This document shows, piece after piece, positions 8,615-18,100 of a stretch of 64,000 bases of DNA. The stretch is from assembly GCF_030297595.1 (NCBI RefSeq), contig NZ_AP028138.1:1116001-1180000 (forward strand), given 5' to 3'. Source of the stretch: Polynucleobacter sp. HIN7 (GTDB taxonomy: Bacteria; Pseudomonadota; Gammaproteobacteria; Burkholderiales; Burkholderiaceae). The notes under the pieces were generated by a model that was given only the letters and a program-made list of their open reading frames with translations, did no database searches and had not been told where the DNA came from. A program made the translations under genes and the position numbers. Each line of letters opens with the position of its first letter. Position 1 is the first letter of the stretch.

Positions 8615-10501
8615 TTACGCGGTTGCGGGTGCGCTACCTGCTGCAGGACCCTGAGTACCACCGCCACCCGCAGAGTTACCAAACGCAGTCGCGGTGACTG
8701 GCTTAGGTGGCTTCGGTGTGCGACCCGCCATAATGTCATTGATCTGCTCCGAGTCAATCGTCTCCCACTCTAAGAGGGCAGTAACCATGGCTTCCACCTT
8801 GTCACGGTTCTCTTCCAAAATCTTTTTGGCGAGTGCGTATTGACTATCAATCAAGGTGCGGATCTCCGCATCAACCTTTTGTTGGGTAAGCTCCGATACA
8901 GTCTTGCTGTTCATGCGACCGAACATGCTGTCTTGCTCGGTATCCACGTAGACCATGGTACCCAAGCTATCGCTCATGCCGTAACGGGTAACCATATCAC
9001 GAGCCATTTTGGTGGCGCGCTCAAAGTCGTTCGATGCACCCGTGCTCATGGAGCCCAAGAATACTTCTTCGGCAGCACGACCGCCAAACAAGATGGCTAA
9101 CTCTTCGAGCATGCGATCTTTGTATAAGTTCACACGATCGAACTCTGGCAGCTGCCAAGTGACGCCAAGCGCCATACCGCGAGGCATGATGGTGACCTTG
9201 TGAACGGGATCGGCCTTTGGCAGCATCTTTGCCACCACCGCATGACCCGACTCGTGATAAGCCGTATTGCGACGCTCTTCCTCGCGCATCACAGCGGACT
9301 TACGCTCAGGACCCATATAGATCTTGTCTTTGGCATCCTCGAAGTCTTGCATATCCACTGCGCGCTTACTACGACGAGCTGCAAACAAAGCCGCTTCATT
9401 GACTAAGTTAGCAAGATCCGCACCCGAGAACCCTGGAGTACCACGAGCCAAGACCGCAGGATCAACGTCAGCATTAATCGGCACTTTGCGCATGTGCACG
9501 CGCAGAATTTGCTCACGACCCCGAATATCAGGTAAGCCAACATGCACTTGGCGGTCAAAACGGCCAGGGCGTAGTAAGGCGCGATCCAAAACATCCGAAC
9601 GGTTGGTCGCAGCAATCACGATTACACCGCTATTGGTCTCAAAGCCGTCCATCTCAACGAGCATTTGGTTTAAGGTTTGCTCGCGCTCATCATTACCGCC
9701 GCCCATGCCGGCACCACGATGACGGCCTACTGCGTCAATCTCATCGATAAAGATGATGCAAGGTGCATGCTTTTTAGCGTTCTCAAACATGTCGCGTACA
9801 CGCGCAGCGCCCACGCCCACAAACATCTCAACGAAGTCGGAGCCCGAGATTGAGAAAAATGGTACTTTGGCCTCGCCAGCGATGGCACGGGCCAATAAGG
9901 TCTTACCGGTTCCAGGAGGACCAACTAAGAGCACGCCGTGTGGAATACGACCACCCAGCTTTTGGAACTTTTGGGGATCTTTGAGGAAGTCAACAATCTC
10001 AAATACTTCTTCTTTAGCTTCATCGCATCCTGCGACATCGGCAAAGGTCACCGAGTTACTGTTCTCATCAATCAGACGTGCTTTGGATTTACCAAAGGAG
10101 AATGCGCCACCCTTACCGCCACCTTGCATCTGACGCATCATGAAGAACCAAAAGCCGATGATTAATAAAGTAGGTCCTAGGTAATAGAGCGCAGAGACCA
10201 ATAGATTGGGTTCGTCTTCGGTCTTGCCGGTAACCTGAACACCGTATTTCATGAGATCACCCACCATCCAGATATCGCCTGGGGAGATGATCGAGTATTT
10301 ATTGCCATCAACTGGGGTGATTTGCAAGGTACGGCCTTGCACATCCACGCGCTTGATCTTGCCAGCTTTGGCATCATCCATAAATTGGGAATACGTGACC
10401 TGATCTTGAGTCCGTGGTTTATCAAACTGTTTAAACACAGTGAACAAAACCAAGCCCACGATGAGCCATACACCCACTTTTTGGAACATATTGTTATTCA
10501 A
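8615..10501 (-). CDS. ftsH: ATP-dependent zinc metalloprotease FtsH
   Basis: Membrane-anchored AAA+ protease. From the chosen start it has 628 residues: two transmembrane segments (about 9-24 and 105-122) around a periplasmic loop, Walker A GPPGTGKT at 194-201, Walker B FIDEIDA near 251, the SRH arginines near 311-316, and zinc motif HESGH at 416-420. No ATG exists at the expected N terminus. A TTG at 10501 gives the family-typical MNNNMF and has AAGG a few bases upstream; a second in-frame TTG at 10522 would add seven residues. The Gly/Ala-rich C-terminal tail is low complexity. Confidence 0.96.
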   Translation of the reverse strand: MNNNMFQKVGVWLIVGLVLFTVFKQFDKPRTQDQVTYSQFMDDAKAGKIKRVDVQGRTLQITPVDGNKYSIISPGDIWMVGDLMKYGVQVTGKTEDEPNLLVSALYYLGPTLLIIGFWFFMMRQMQGGGKGGAFSFGKSKARLIDENSNSVTFADVAGCDEAKEEVFEIVDFLKDPQKFQKLGGRIPHGVLLVGPPGTGKTLLARAIAGEAKVPFFSISGSDFVEMFVGVGAARVRDMFENAKKHAPCIIFIDEIDAVGRHRGAGMGGGNDEREQTLNQMLVEMDGFETNSGVIVIAATNRSDVLDRALLRPGRFDRQVHVGLPDIRGREQILRVHMRKVPINADVDPAVLARGTPGFSGADLANLVNEAALFAARRSKRAVDMQDFEDAKDKIYMGPERKSAVMREEERRNTAYHESGHAVVAKMLPKADPVHKVTIMPRGMALGVTWQLPEFDRVNLYKDRMLEELAILFGGRAAEEVFLGSMSTGASNDFERATKMARDMVTRYGMSDSLGTMVYVDTEQDSMFGRMNSKTVSELTQQKVDAEIRTLIDSQYALAKKILEENRDKVEAMVTALLEWETIDSEQINDIMAGRTPKPPKPVTATAFGNSAGGGGTQGPAAGSAPATA

Positions 10502-10663
10502 AATACACCTTTGCCGGATCAATCCGGGAGTTATCGGGGTTGAGAACCAAACCTCACCCTATGTATTTGATTCTACTCCCGTTGAAATTCAAGGGTTGGA
10601 GGACTAATTTATCCTAAAAATGCTGGGTTTTCTATGGTTTTTGGGCAATCTCTACCATTTGCC

Positions 10664-11329
10664 CTACTTCAAATAGCGCCCTAGCAGAAAGGTTTCCGAG
10701 GATTTATCCCGTGAGGCCTTGGGTTTACGAGGGGCAACGGTCTTAAATACCCCCTTAAATGCCTCAACTATTTGGCTGTAGCCACTGCCATGAAAGCACT
10801 TGATCAGAAGTGCCCCATCGGGCTTGAGATGCTCTTTGGCAAACTCCAAAGCGAGCTCCGCAAGATTAGCCATCCGCGCTGCATCAGCTACACCAACACC
10901 AGAGAGGTTAGGCGCCATATCGGATAGCACTAAATCAACTTTGCCATTGGCCTCTGGGGGCAAAGCAGCCTCGAGTGCTCGCAAGCCCTCCTCCTCCCGA
11001 AAATCACCCTCTATAAAGGTGACATCCGCCACGGGCTCCATCGGCAAGAGATCAATAGCGATGATGCAACCATCGGGCTTGCCAGCTGTCTCGGGTGTGG
11101 GATGTTTGCGAAGCTTTACTAAGCGATTACGAATGTACTGACTCCAACTGCCCGGGGCACTTCCTAAATCAACCACAGTCATCCCAGCCTTGATGAGGTG
11201 ATCTTGTTCATCGATCTCCGAGAGCTTATAGGCCGCGCGCGCACGATAACCCTCTTTCTGCGCGAGCTTGACGTAGGGATCATTGACATGATCGTGTAAC
11301 CAATTTTTGTTGAACTTATTCTTTGCCAC
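10664..11329 (-). CDS. rlmE: 23S rRNA 2'-O-methyltransferase RlmE (FtsJ/RrmJ)
   Basis: Methylates the 2'-O of U2552 in the 23S A-loop late in 50S assembly. The 221-residue protein has the Rossmann methyltransferase fold with SAM motif [12 protein letters not shown] and the K-D-K catalytic set, seen in [18 protein letters not shown] and LLIKCFHG. It starts with GTG. It sits upstream of ftsH and divergent from yhbY, an order shared with E. coli. The 160-base gap to ftsH may hold a separate ftsH promoter. Confidence 0.96.
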   Translation of the reverse strand: MAKNKFNKNWLHDHVNDPYVKLAQKEGYRARAAYKLSEIDEQDHLIKAGMTVVDLGSAPGSWSQYIRNRLVKLRKHPTPETAGKPDGCIIAIDLLPMEPVADVTFIEGDFREEEGLRALEAALPPEANGKVDLVLSDMAPNLSGVGVADAARMANLAELALEFAKEHLKPDGALLIKCFHGSGYSQIVEAFKGVFKTVAPRKPKASRDKSSETFLLGRYLK

Positions 11330-11348
11330 AAACGCTATTGTCCTTGTT

Positions 11349-11378
11349 TTGGGTTACACACTGCAAATCCTCTATGAT
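11349..11378 (+). promoter_or_regulatory. Candidate promoter of yhbY (possibly leaderless)
   Basis: TATGAT (11373-11378) matches the -10 consensus at five of six positions; TTGGGT, 18 bases upstream, is a weak -35. Only six bases separate the -10 from the ATG at 11385, so the transcript would start at or next to the start codon. AGGG directly abuts the ATG, too close to act as a ribosome site. Confidence 0.45.
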
Positions 11379-11384
11379 GCAGGG

Positions 11385-11840
11385 ATGACTGCTCTCTCAC
11401 TAACACCAGCGCAACGCAAGGCGCACCGCGCTAAAGCCCATGCTCTTAACCCCGTCGTCATGATCGGTAACGAAGGACTCACTGCTGCCGTTCGCAAAGA
11501 AATTGATCGTGCCCTATCGAGCCATGGCCTGATTAAGATCCGCGTGCTAGGTGATGATCGCGATGCCCGCATTGCGATGTATGAATCGATTTGCGATGAC
11601 CTGAATGCTGCCCCGATTCAGCACATTGGCAAACTGCTCGTGGTGTGGCGCCCTGTTGCATCCAAGCCTGAGAAAGTAGTTCCCAGTAAAAAAGTGGCAC
11701 GCGCGTATCAAACCGCTCGCAGCAATCAACGTGGCAGTGGCTCGCGTGCAGGCTTTAAAAAGGCAACCATGGCTAGCCCCAGCAAACCAAAGCGCCGCAA
11801 GACTCGCTTAGCTAGTCCCAAAAAAGCGGCTTTGGGTTAA
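11385..11840 (+). CDS. yhbY: YhbY family RNA-binding protein (CRM domain)
   Basis: A CRS1-YhbY (CRM) RNA-binding domain covers about residues 4-95, with the GxxG-type loop near VMIGNEGLT. In E. coli the protein associates with pre-50S ribosomes. Here the CRM domain is followed by a basic tail of about 55 residues (rich in Lys, Arg, Ser), longer than in enteric YhbY. The ATG at 11385 gives the family N terminus TPAQRKAHRAKAH; the frame is open further upstream but runs through the divergent promoter. Its last 33 bases overlap the end of the convergent DUF4149 gene. Confidence 0.9.
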   Translation: MTALSLTPAQRKAHRAKAHALNPVVMIGNEGLTAAVRKEIDRALSSHGLIKIRVLGDDRDARIAMYESICDDLNAAPIQHIGKLLVVWRPVASKPEKVVPSKKVARAYQTARSNQRGSGSRAGFKKATMASPSKPKRRKTRLASPKKAALG

Positions 11841-12308
11841 GCGCCAAACCAAGTAAATACCCAAGAGGCTTTGTACCAAAAAAACACTGCTTGAGATACC
11901 GTGCAAAGTAGCAAATAAACTCGCAGAAGCTGAATACATTACTGGCATACCTTGCAACAAGGCATCCTCGCGTAAGTTCTCCATCCAGGGCATGAGCACA
12001 AAGCTACCAAGCGCAGCACACACAAGCATCGCAAGCAAAATCCAACGAATCGCACGATAGGCTTGCAACCCACGACTTACCAAGAGGTTTGCCAAGACCA
12101 GTAGCGCTACGCAGAGCACCAGACTCACATATGCCTCCACCTGAAAGATCGCACCAGCCACCATACCGGCGACCTGACGATCGGTGAGCGTTGCAAAGAG
12201 CGTCGGTGCAACCAAGTAGCCAACAGTAATGAGGCTACCAACCCAAAGACTACTCACAAAGAGAAAAAGGCGTTGCGCAATTTGGTGCTGAGTAGATTGA
12301 GCTTGCAT
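11808..12308 (-). CDS. DUF4149 family membrane protein
   Basis: A 166-residue integral membrane protein with four hydrophobic segments (about residues 13-35, 52-76, 85-107 and 130-156). The sequence pattern, with VGSLITVGYLVAPTLF early and a HGISSSVFLVQ segment late, fits the DUF4149 family, commonly found next to yhbY and greA in betaproteobacteria. Function is unknown. Its C-terminal codons overlap those of yhbY on the opposite strand, so the two genes share their 3' ends. Confidence 0.75.
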   Translation of the reverse strand: MQAQSTQHQIAQRLFLFVSSLWVGSLITVGYLVAPTLFATLTDRQVAGMVAGAIFQVEAYVSLVLCVALLVLANLLVSRGLQAYRAIRWILLAMLVCAALGSFVLMPWMENLREDALLQGMPVMYSASASLFATLHGISSSVFLVQSLLGIYLVWRLTQSRFFGTS

Positions 12309-12316
12309 AATGCGTG

Positions 12317-12643
12317 CTAGGTAACTAAGGTTGCTAGTTTAGCCAAGACCTCATCAATCACAGTCGCCGACACCGTCTCAATTCGTTTTGCTTTGCGCGC
12401 TGCAAGGTCTAGTGTGCGAGGTTGATCGCAGCGCGCAATACCAACAGTTTTAGTTCCAACCAGCTCAACTGCAAACCCTGCCACCCGCGCAAACTGACCT
12501 CCAGTGGAGATCGGTACAACGATTGGGGTCTTGGTTAATTGATTAAATGGTGCTGGTGACACTACCAATACGGGTCGATACCCTTTTTGCTCATGGCCAG
12601 CGGTTGGATCAAGAGATACCAAATAAATATCGCCTCGCTTCAT
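12317..12643 (-). CDS. chpB: ChpB/MazF-family mRNA interferase toxin
   Basis: PemK/MazF-fold endoribonuclease of 108 residues. The family sequence MKRGDIYLVSLDPTAGHEQ at the N terminus, the RP-LVVSP strand, the PIST-GG-FAR-AGF block and the C-terminal DLAARKAKRI match E. coli ChpB more closely than MazF. Such toxins cut single-stranded mRNA at short motifs and slow growth. The start overlaps the antitoxin stop by one base (TAATG), so synthesis is coupled to the antitoxin. All family motifs look intact. Confidence 0.92.
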   Translation of the reverse strand: MKRGDIYLVSLDPTAGHEQKGYRPVLVVSPAPFNQLTKTPIVVPISTGGQFARVAGFAVELVGTKTVGIARCDQPRTLDLAARKAKRIETVSATVIDEVLAKLATLVT

Positions 12644-12897
12644 TACAGAATCTCATTGCCGATCGGGGGGCTATCCAACCAAACCCGATCCTCGCTTGGC
12701 ATTTTTGCTTTAGGATCGCATTGCGCTAATAAATCAGCGAGTTCGTACTTCGACTTTGCGATGGGTCGAACGACCAATTGCCCGTCCTTTAGGGCGACAT
12801 CAACGGTCGAGCCGCAAGTGATCTGAAGTTCTTTAAGGAAAACCGGGGACACCGCCAGCATCACTGAACCTCCAACCTTTCTTAAATTGGTATGCAT
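12643..12897 (-). CDS. chpS: ChpS/MazE-family antitoxin (AbrB fold)
   Basis: An 84-residue antitoxin. The N-terminal half is an AbrB/MazE swapped-hairpin DNA-binding domain (RKVGGSVMLAVSPVFLKEL), and the C-terminal part (YELADLLAQCDPKAKM) resembles the toxin-wrapping tail of ChpS. A strong GGAGGG ribosome site lies just before the start. By family behaviour it binds and neutralises ChpB and represses its own operon; a perfect palindrome 16 bases upstream is the likely operator. Confidence 0.9.
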   Translation of the reverse strand: MHTNLRKVGGSVMLAVSPVFLKELQITCGSTVDVALKDGQLVVRPIAKSKYELADLLAQCDPKAKMPSEDRVWLDSPPIGNEIL

Positions 12898-12912
12898 ACG
12901 CCCTCCGAATAA

Positions 12913-12930
12913 GTTATACCGAAGTATAAC
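12913..12930. promoter_or_regulatory. Palindromic operator of chpSB with overlapping -10
   Basis: GTTATAC and GTATAAC form a perfect 7-base inverted repeat with a 4-base centre. On the minus strand TATACT, a five-of-six -10 match, lies inside it, so protein bound here would block the promoter. The site is 16 bases before chpS. This is the layout expected for autoregulation by an AbrB/MazE-type antitoxin. Confidence 0.65.
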
Positions 12931-12961
12931 AAATTCAGGAGGTTATTATATTTTTATATAA

Positions 12962-13444
12962 CTAGATGTAACGAACCGAGAGGATCTCAACTTCCCGAGC
13001 GCCTGCAGGGGCTTGGACGGTCACCACATCGCCCTCCTCTTTGCCAATTAAGGCGCGAGCAATGGGGGAGCTAATCGAGATCTTATTGGCAGCAATGTCG
13101 GCTTCATCATCGCCTACGATTTGGTAGCTCATTTTTTTACCGTCATCCAGATCTTCCAGTTCAACGGTGGCCCCAAAGACGACCCGACCTTCTGCTTCGA
13201 GTAATGCAGGATCAATAATTTGTGCAGCCGATAATTTGGTCTCAAGCTCTTTGATGCGACCCTCAATAAACGCTTGCTTCTCTTTGGCAGCATCGTACTC
13301 GGCGTTCTCAGAAAGATCGCCTTGGGCGCGCGCTTCAGAGATCGCATTAATCACGGCAGGACGATCAATATGCTTTAAGCGCGTGAGCTCTTCCTTCAAG
13401 AGCTCAGCGCCATGCTTGGTAATGGGAATAGTGTTTGTACTCAT
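12962..13444 (-). CDS. greA: Transcription elongation factor GreA
   Basis: Rescues backtracked RNA polymerase by promoting cleavage of the nascent RNA. The protein has 160 residues: an N-terminal antiparallel coiled coil with the QGDLSENAEYDAA motif at its tip (the two acidic residues of the active loop) and a C-terminal FKBP-like domain. ATG at 13444 has AAGG nine bases upstream; a TTG nine bases earlier would leave too little room for that site. It follows carB by about 40 bases containing a hairpin. Confidence 0.97.
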   Translation of the reverse strand: MSTNTIPITKHGAELLKEELTRLKHIDRPAVINAISEARAQGDLSENAEYDAAKEKQAFIEGRIKELETKLSAAQIIDPALLEAEGRVVFGATVELEDLDDGKKMSYQIVGDDEADIAANKISISSPIARALIGKEEGDVVTVQAPAGAREVEILSVRYI

Positions 13445-13456
13445 ACTGCTCAACCT

Positions 13457-13480
13457 TAAAATCGATGAAGCTCGATTTTA
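13457..13480 (-). terminator. Hairpin between carB and greA
   Basis: A perfect 9-base inverted repeat (TAAAATCGA / TCGATTTTA) with a 6-base loop begins two bases after the carB stop; the distal arm ends in TTTTA. It looks like a weak intrinsic terminator, and the greA ribosome site begins immediately after it. Read-through from carAB into greA is probably partial. Confidence 0.5.
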
Positions 13481-13482
13481 GT

Positions 13483-16400
13483 CTAGCTAAGCGAAATGTG
13501 TAAATTCTGTAAGGAATACACCTCGAGCGAATCCTTCGCCCGCATCCCTTCCATTACCGCACGTGCCGCACTAATTGTGGTGTAGTAGGTCACACCATTG
13601 GCTTGTGCGGTAGTTCGGATCGAACGAGAGTCCGCAATTGCATTACGGGTTTCATCCACGGTTGTAAATACCAAGGTGATCTCACCATTTTTGATCATGT
13701 CGACAATGTGAGGACGACCCTCTTTGACCTTGTTCACAACCGATACCGGAATATTCGCTGCGGCAATGGCTGCGGCAGTCCCTTTGGTGGCGACCATCGG
13801 AAAGCCCATCTCATGCAAGAGCTTGGCAACCGCAACGGCGAGAGGCTTATCACTATCTTTCACGGTCAACACCACATTACCGCTCTTAGGTAATTTGATA
13901 CCCGCCGCCAACTGTGATTTGAATAAAGCTTCACCAAAGGTCTTACCCACGCCCATCACCTCACCGGTGGAGCGCATCTCAGGACCCAGGATCGGATCAA
14001 TGCCTGGGAACTTATTAAATGGGAACACCGCCTCTTTAACCGAGTAGTACGGAGGAATCACCTCTTCTGCGATACCCTGCTGATCGAGGCTCTGCCCCAC
14101 CATGCAACGCGCTGCGATCTTTGCTAACTGTAAGCCAGTTGCTTTGGAGACATAGGGCACTGTACGCGATGCACGAGGATTGACCTCTAATACAAAGATC
14201 GTGTCTTTGCCATCACTTTGCTGAATGGCAAATTGCACGTTCATTAAACCAACGACATTCAGACCCTTGGCCATCGCCGCAGTTTGGCGCTTAAGCTCAG
14301 CAATGGTCTCTTTCGATAAAGAGTATGGTGGTAATGAGCAGGCCGAATCACCCGAATGTACACCCGCTTGCTCAATGTGTTCCATGACCCCACCAATGAA
14401 CACTCGAGCTCCATCGGAGATGCAATCCACATCACACTCAATCGCATCGTTTAAGAAGCGGTCTAATAATACCGGTGAGTCATTCGATACCTTGACGGCC
14501 TCGCGCATATATCGCTCAAGATCACGACCATCGTGCACGATCTCCATGGCTCGCCCACCTAACACATAAGAAGGACGAACCACTAAGGGATAACCAATCT
14601 CTTCGGCCAGCTTGAGTGCTTCATCCTCAGCACGTGCAGTGCGATTGGGCGGCTGACGTAATTTGAGGGCATGCAGGAGTTTTTGGAAGCGTTCCCGATC
14701 CTCAGCAGCATCAATCATGTCAGGCGATGTGCCAATAATCGGCACGCCATTTGCCTCAAGATCAAGGGCAAGCTTCAATGGGGTCTGACCACCATATTGC
14801 ACAATCACACCCTTGGGCTTTTCCTTGGCGACAATCTCTAGTACGTCCTCTAAGGTCAGAGGCTCAAAGTACAGACGATCCGAGGTGTCATAGTCGGTTG
14901 ATACGGTCTCGGGATTGCAGTTCACCATGATGGTCTCGTAACCATCATCGCGCATTGCCAGTGCCGCATGGACGCAGCAGTAATCAAACTCGATACCCTG
15001 ACCAATCCGGTTGGGCCCACCGCCTAGCACCATAATCTTCTCGCGCTGCGTGGGCTGTGACTCGCACTCGCCATGCTCTGCTTCGTAGGTAGAGTACATG
15101 TATGCCGTATTGGTTGCAAATTCGGCTGCACAAGTATCGACTCGCTTGTAGACTGGGAATACGCCATGGCGATGACGCGCTTGACGCACCGCCGTCGCAT
15201 CGGTCTTTAATAATTTGGCAAGACGACGATCCGAAAATCCTTTTTGCTTTAAGAACCGTACTTCTGCAGCGCTCAGGCTTGCCAAGGCATGCTCTTTAAC
15301 CGCATTCTCAATCTCAACGAGCTCTTCAATTTGCTCCAAGAACCATGGGTCAATTTTGGTCTCTTCGTAAACCTCATCGATTCCCATACCCATACGGAAG
15401 GCATCGGCCACATACCAAATGCGATCCGGGCCAGGCTCACCAATCTCGGCAATGATGTCCTCGAGGTCAGTGGATTTCTCATCCAGACCATCAACCCCTA
15501 CTTCAAGACCGCGCAGAGCTTTTTGAAATGACTCTTGGAAGGTGCGGCCAATTGCCATCACCTCACCCACCGATTTCATTTGGGTGGTTAAGCGTGGATC
15601 GGCTTCACGGAATTTCTCAAAGGCAAAGCGTGGGATCTTGGTGACGACATAGTCAATACTGGGCTCAAACGATGCCGGCGTAGCGCCACCCGTAATATCG
15701 TTTTGCAACTCATCTAAGGTATAGCCCACCGCTAATTTGGCAGCGACCTTGGCAATCGGAAAGCCGGTCGCTTTCGACGCAAGGGCCGATGAACGCGACA
15801 CGCGCGGATTCATCTCAATCACGATCATGCGGCCATCAACTGGATTAATCGAGAACTGCACATTCGAACCACCGGTATCCACACCAATCTCACGCAAGAC
15901 CGCGATCGAGGCGTTCCGCATGATTTGATACTCTTTATCAGTGAGCGTTTGTGCAGGAGCCACCGTGATCGAATCCCCGGTATGCACGCCCATCGGGTCT
16001 AAGTTCTCAATCGAGCAAACGATGATGCAGTTATCGGCACGATCGCGTACCACCTCCATCTCAAACTCTTTCCAGCCGAGGAGAGATTCTTCAATCAACA
16101 GTTCTCGGGTTGGGGAAAGATCAAGGCCACGCTTGCAAATCTCTTCAAACTCTTCGCGGTTATAAGCAATACCGCCGCCCGATCCTCCCATCGTGAACGA
16201 GGGCCGAATCACCACCGGGAATCCTGAGCTACCCGTTTCTGCCTGAATGCGTTGCTGAACTGCGATCGCCTCTTCCATCGAATGCGCAATCCCAGACTTG
16301 GCCGATCCCAAACCAATCTTGGTCATGGCGTCTTTGAACTTCTGACGATCTTCGGCTTTATCAATTGCCTCAGGAGATGCGCCAATCAACTCACAGTTGT

Positions 16401-16731
16401 ATTTTTTGAGAACGCCATGCCGATGCAAATCGAGAGCGCAGTTGAGTGCGGTCTGGCCACCCATGGTGGGCAATATCGCATCGGGCTTCTCGGTGGCAAT
16501 GATGCGTTCCACCACTTCCCAGGTAATCGGCTCGATGTAGGTGACATCGGCCATTTCCGGATCGGTCATGATGGTCGCTGGATTACTGTTGACCAGAATG
16601 ACGCGATAGCCCTCTTCACGCAAAGCTTTGCACGCTTGCGCACCTGAGTAATCAAACTCGCAAGCCTGTCCAATCACAATTGGACCGGCGCCAATGATCA
16701 AAATACTCTGAATGTCGGTACGCTTTGGCAT
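13483..16731 (-). CDS. carB: Carbamoyl-phosphate synthase large subunit CarB
   Basis: Makes carbamoyl phosphate from bicarbonate, ATP and ammonia for arginine and pyrimidine synthesis. At 1082 residues it is full length: two homologous halves each with an ATP-grasp unit ([15 protein letters not shown] in the first, [15 protein letters not shown] in the second), a central oligomerisation region, and a C-terminal MGS-like allosteric domain (about 940-1082) that senses UMP and ornithine in the family. Its start overlaps the carA stop by one base, ensuring paired synthesis. Confidence 0.98.
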   Translation of the reverse strand: MPKRTDIQSILIIGAGPIVIGQACEFDYSGAQACKALREEGYRVILVNSNPATIMTDPEMADVTYIEPITWEVVERIIATEKPDAILPTMGGQTALNCALDLHRHGVLKKYNCELIGASPEAIDKAEDRQKFKDAMTKIGLGSAKSGIAHSMEEAIAVQQRIQAETGSSGFPVVIRPSFTMGGSGGGIAYNREEFEEICKRGLDLSPTRELLIEESLLGWKEFEMEVVRDRADNCIIVCSIENLDPMGVHTGDSITVAPAQTLTDKEYQIMRNASIAVLREIGVDTGGSNVQFSINPVDGRMIVIEMNPRVSRSSALASKATGFPIAKVAAKLAVGYTLDELQNDITGGATPASFEPSIDYVVTKIPRFAFEKFREADPRLTTQMKSVGEVMAIGRTFQESFQKALRGLEVGVDGLDEKSTDLEDIIAEIGEPGPDRIWYVADAFRMGMGIDEVYEETKIDPWFLEQIEELVEIENAVKEHALASLSAAEVRFLKQKGFSDRRLAKLLKTDATAVRQARHRHGVFPVYKRVDTCAAEFATNTAYMYSTYEAEHGECESQPTQREKIMVLGGGPNRIGQGIEFDYCCVHAALAMRDDGYETIMVNCNPETVSTDYDTSDRLYFEPLTLEDVLEIVAKEKPKGVIVQYGGQTPLKLALDLEANGVPIIGTSPDMIDAAEDRERFQKLLHALKLRQPPNRTARAEDEALKLAEEIGYPLVVRPSYVLGGRAMEIVHDGRDLERYMREAVKVSNDSPVLLDRFLNDAIECDVDCISDGARVFIGGVMEHIEQAGVHSGDSACSLPPYSLSKETIAELKRQTAAMAKGLNVVGLMNVQFAIQQSDGKDTIFVLEVNPRASRTVPYVSKATGLQLAKIAARCMVGQSLDQQGIAEEVIPPYYSVKEAVFPFNKFPGIDPILGPEMRSTGEVMGVGKTFGEALFKSQLAAGIKLPKSGNVVLTVKDSDKPLAVAVAKLLHEMGFPMVATKGTAAAIAAANIPVSVVNKVKEGRPHIVDMIKNGEITLVFTTVDETRNAIADSRSIRTTAQANGVTYYTTISAARAVMEGMRAKDSLEVYSLQNLHISLS

Positions 16732-17918
16732 TAGCGAGCTCCTTGGCCAGCGGCATTCATGAGGTGCATGAAGCGGTCAAATAAATAGGCAATGTCATGT
16801 GGGCCTGGGGAAGCCTCTGGGTGCCCCTGAAAACAAAATGCTGGCTTATCTTTCCAAGCTAGGCCTTGTAAAGATCCATCAAATAGAGAGATATGCGTCA
16901 CCCGTAAATCATTTGGCAAGGTCTTGGCGTCGACCGCAAAGCCATGGTTTTGTGACGTGATCGCCACCCGACCACTGTCTAAATCTTTTACAGGATGGTT
17001 CGCACCATGGTGCCCAAACTTCATTTTCAGAGTCTTCGCACCCGCAGCCAAGCCCATGATCTGATGACCTAAGCAAATGCCAAAGGTTGGGATATTTTTA
17101 CCAATAATGGTTTGTGCAGCACTAATCGCATAATCACAGGGCTCGGGGTCGCCAGGGCCGTTGGATAAAAATACGCCATCAGGCTTTAGGGCCAACACTT
17201 CAGCCACCGGGGTTTTGGCAGGCACGACTGTGAGCGCACAACCGCGCTCAGCCAGCATACGCAGAATATTGCGTTTCACACCAAAGTCATAGGCCACAAC
17301 GCGCTTCATTGGGTTCCTCATGATTCTGAATGCGGGCTTACCATGCTCGCCATGCAACTGCCACTCACCTTCTTGCCACTCATAGGCTTTATCGGTGCTA
17401 ACCACTTGCGCCAAATCGAGACCTGCCATTCCCGGAAATGCCTTAGCTAGGTTTAGAGCACGCTTGGCAAGCGCTTCTACATCATCGCCGATCTTACCAG
17501 CCACAATGGCGCCCGATTGAGCGCCGCGGTCACGCAATAAACGTGTGAGCTTGCGGGTATCAATACCGGCGATACCAGGGACTTTAGCGGCACGCAAGTA
17601 ATGATCGAGACTGTCTTCGGCTCGAAAGTTCGAGACACGTGCAGAGAGATCTTTAATGATGAGGCCGGCAGCGTAGATTTGTGCTGACTCAGCGTCTTGG
17701 GCATTAACGCCCACATTGCCGATGTGCGGATAGGTTAAGGTAACAAGCTGACGTGCGTAACTGGGATCGGTGATGATTTCTTGATAACCCGTTAATGCGG
17801 TATTAAAAACAACTTCACCGCTGGTCTCGCCAGGAGCGCCGATACTTTGACCAGAAAAAATGGAGCCGTCAGCAAGAGCTAAAACAGCGGGGGGAAAGGA
17901 AGGAAGCAAGGGCGACAA
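16731..17918 (-). CDS. carA: Carbamoyl-phosphate synthase small subunit CarA
   Basis: Glutamine amidotransferase subunit that channels ammonia to CarB. The N-terminal CPSase domain starts with [15 protein letters not shown]; the class I GATase domain has the nucleophile in FGICLGHQ and the His-Glu pair in [10 protein letters not shown]. No ATG lies near the expected start. TTG at 17918 has GGAG five bases upstream and gives 395 residues; TTG codons at 17909 and 17969 are alternatives. It overlaps carB by one base. Confidence 0.95.
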   Translation of the reverse strand: MSPLLPSFPPAVLALADGSIFSGQSIGAPGETSGEVVFNTALTGYQEIITDPSYARQLVTLTYPHIGNVGVNAQDAESAQIYAAGLIIKDLSARVSNFRAEDSLDHYLRAAKVPGIAGIDTRKLTRLLRDRGAQSGAIVAGKIGDDVEALAKRALNLAKAFPGMAGLDLAQVVSTDKAYEWQEGEWQLHGEHGKPAFRIMRNPMKRVVAYDFGVKRNILRMLAERGCALTVVPAKTPVAEVLALKPDGVFLSNGPGDPEPCDYAISAAQTIIGKNIPTFGICLGHQIMGLAAGAKTLKMKFGHHGANHPVKDLDSGRVAITSQNHGFAVDAKTLPNDLRVTHISLFDGSLQGLAWKDKPAFCFQGHPEASPGPHDIAYLFDRFMHLMNAAGQGAR

Positions 17919-17961
17919 ACAATCTCCAATACCCTGTTGCCGTCCAACACTTTTTGCCCCA

Positions 17962-18004
17962 AAAGACAAACCCGAGGCGAAATTGCGGGGAGGTAAGTGT
18001 CTTT
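17962..18004 (-). promoter_or_regulatory. Hairpin in the carA leader
   Basis: AAAGACA and TGTCTTT form a perfect 7-base outer stem, with an inner CCCG/CGGG stem between them, about 44 bases before the chosen carA start. The distal arm ends in TTTT but runs on into GGGG. It could be a leader regulatory structure or a weak terminator. No regulator is assigned. Confidence 0.35.
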
Positions 18005-18100
18005 AAGCGCTAGGGCAATTTATTAGTTACTGATAAACGTAATGATACCAGTTCTCCGCGCCTCACCCTGCCTTCACGCAAAACGGTTTACTTTGCCAAG

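Noticed and set aside
10588..10595. CCCTTGAA on the minus strand before ftsH, like a heat-shock sigma-32 -35 box
   Set aside because: No CCCCAT-type -10 lies 13-15 bases downstream, so only half of the signal is present.
13603..14047. Long open frames on the plus strand opposite carB
   Set aside because: They mirror the coding frame of carB, have no family similarity and no ribosome sites; similar shadow frames occur opposite ftsH, nuoG and pnp.
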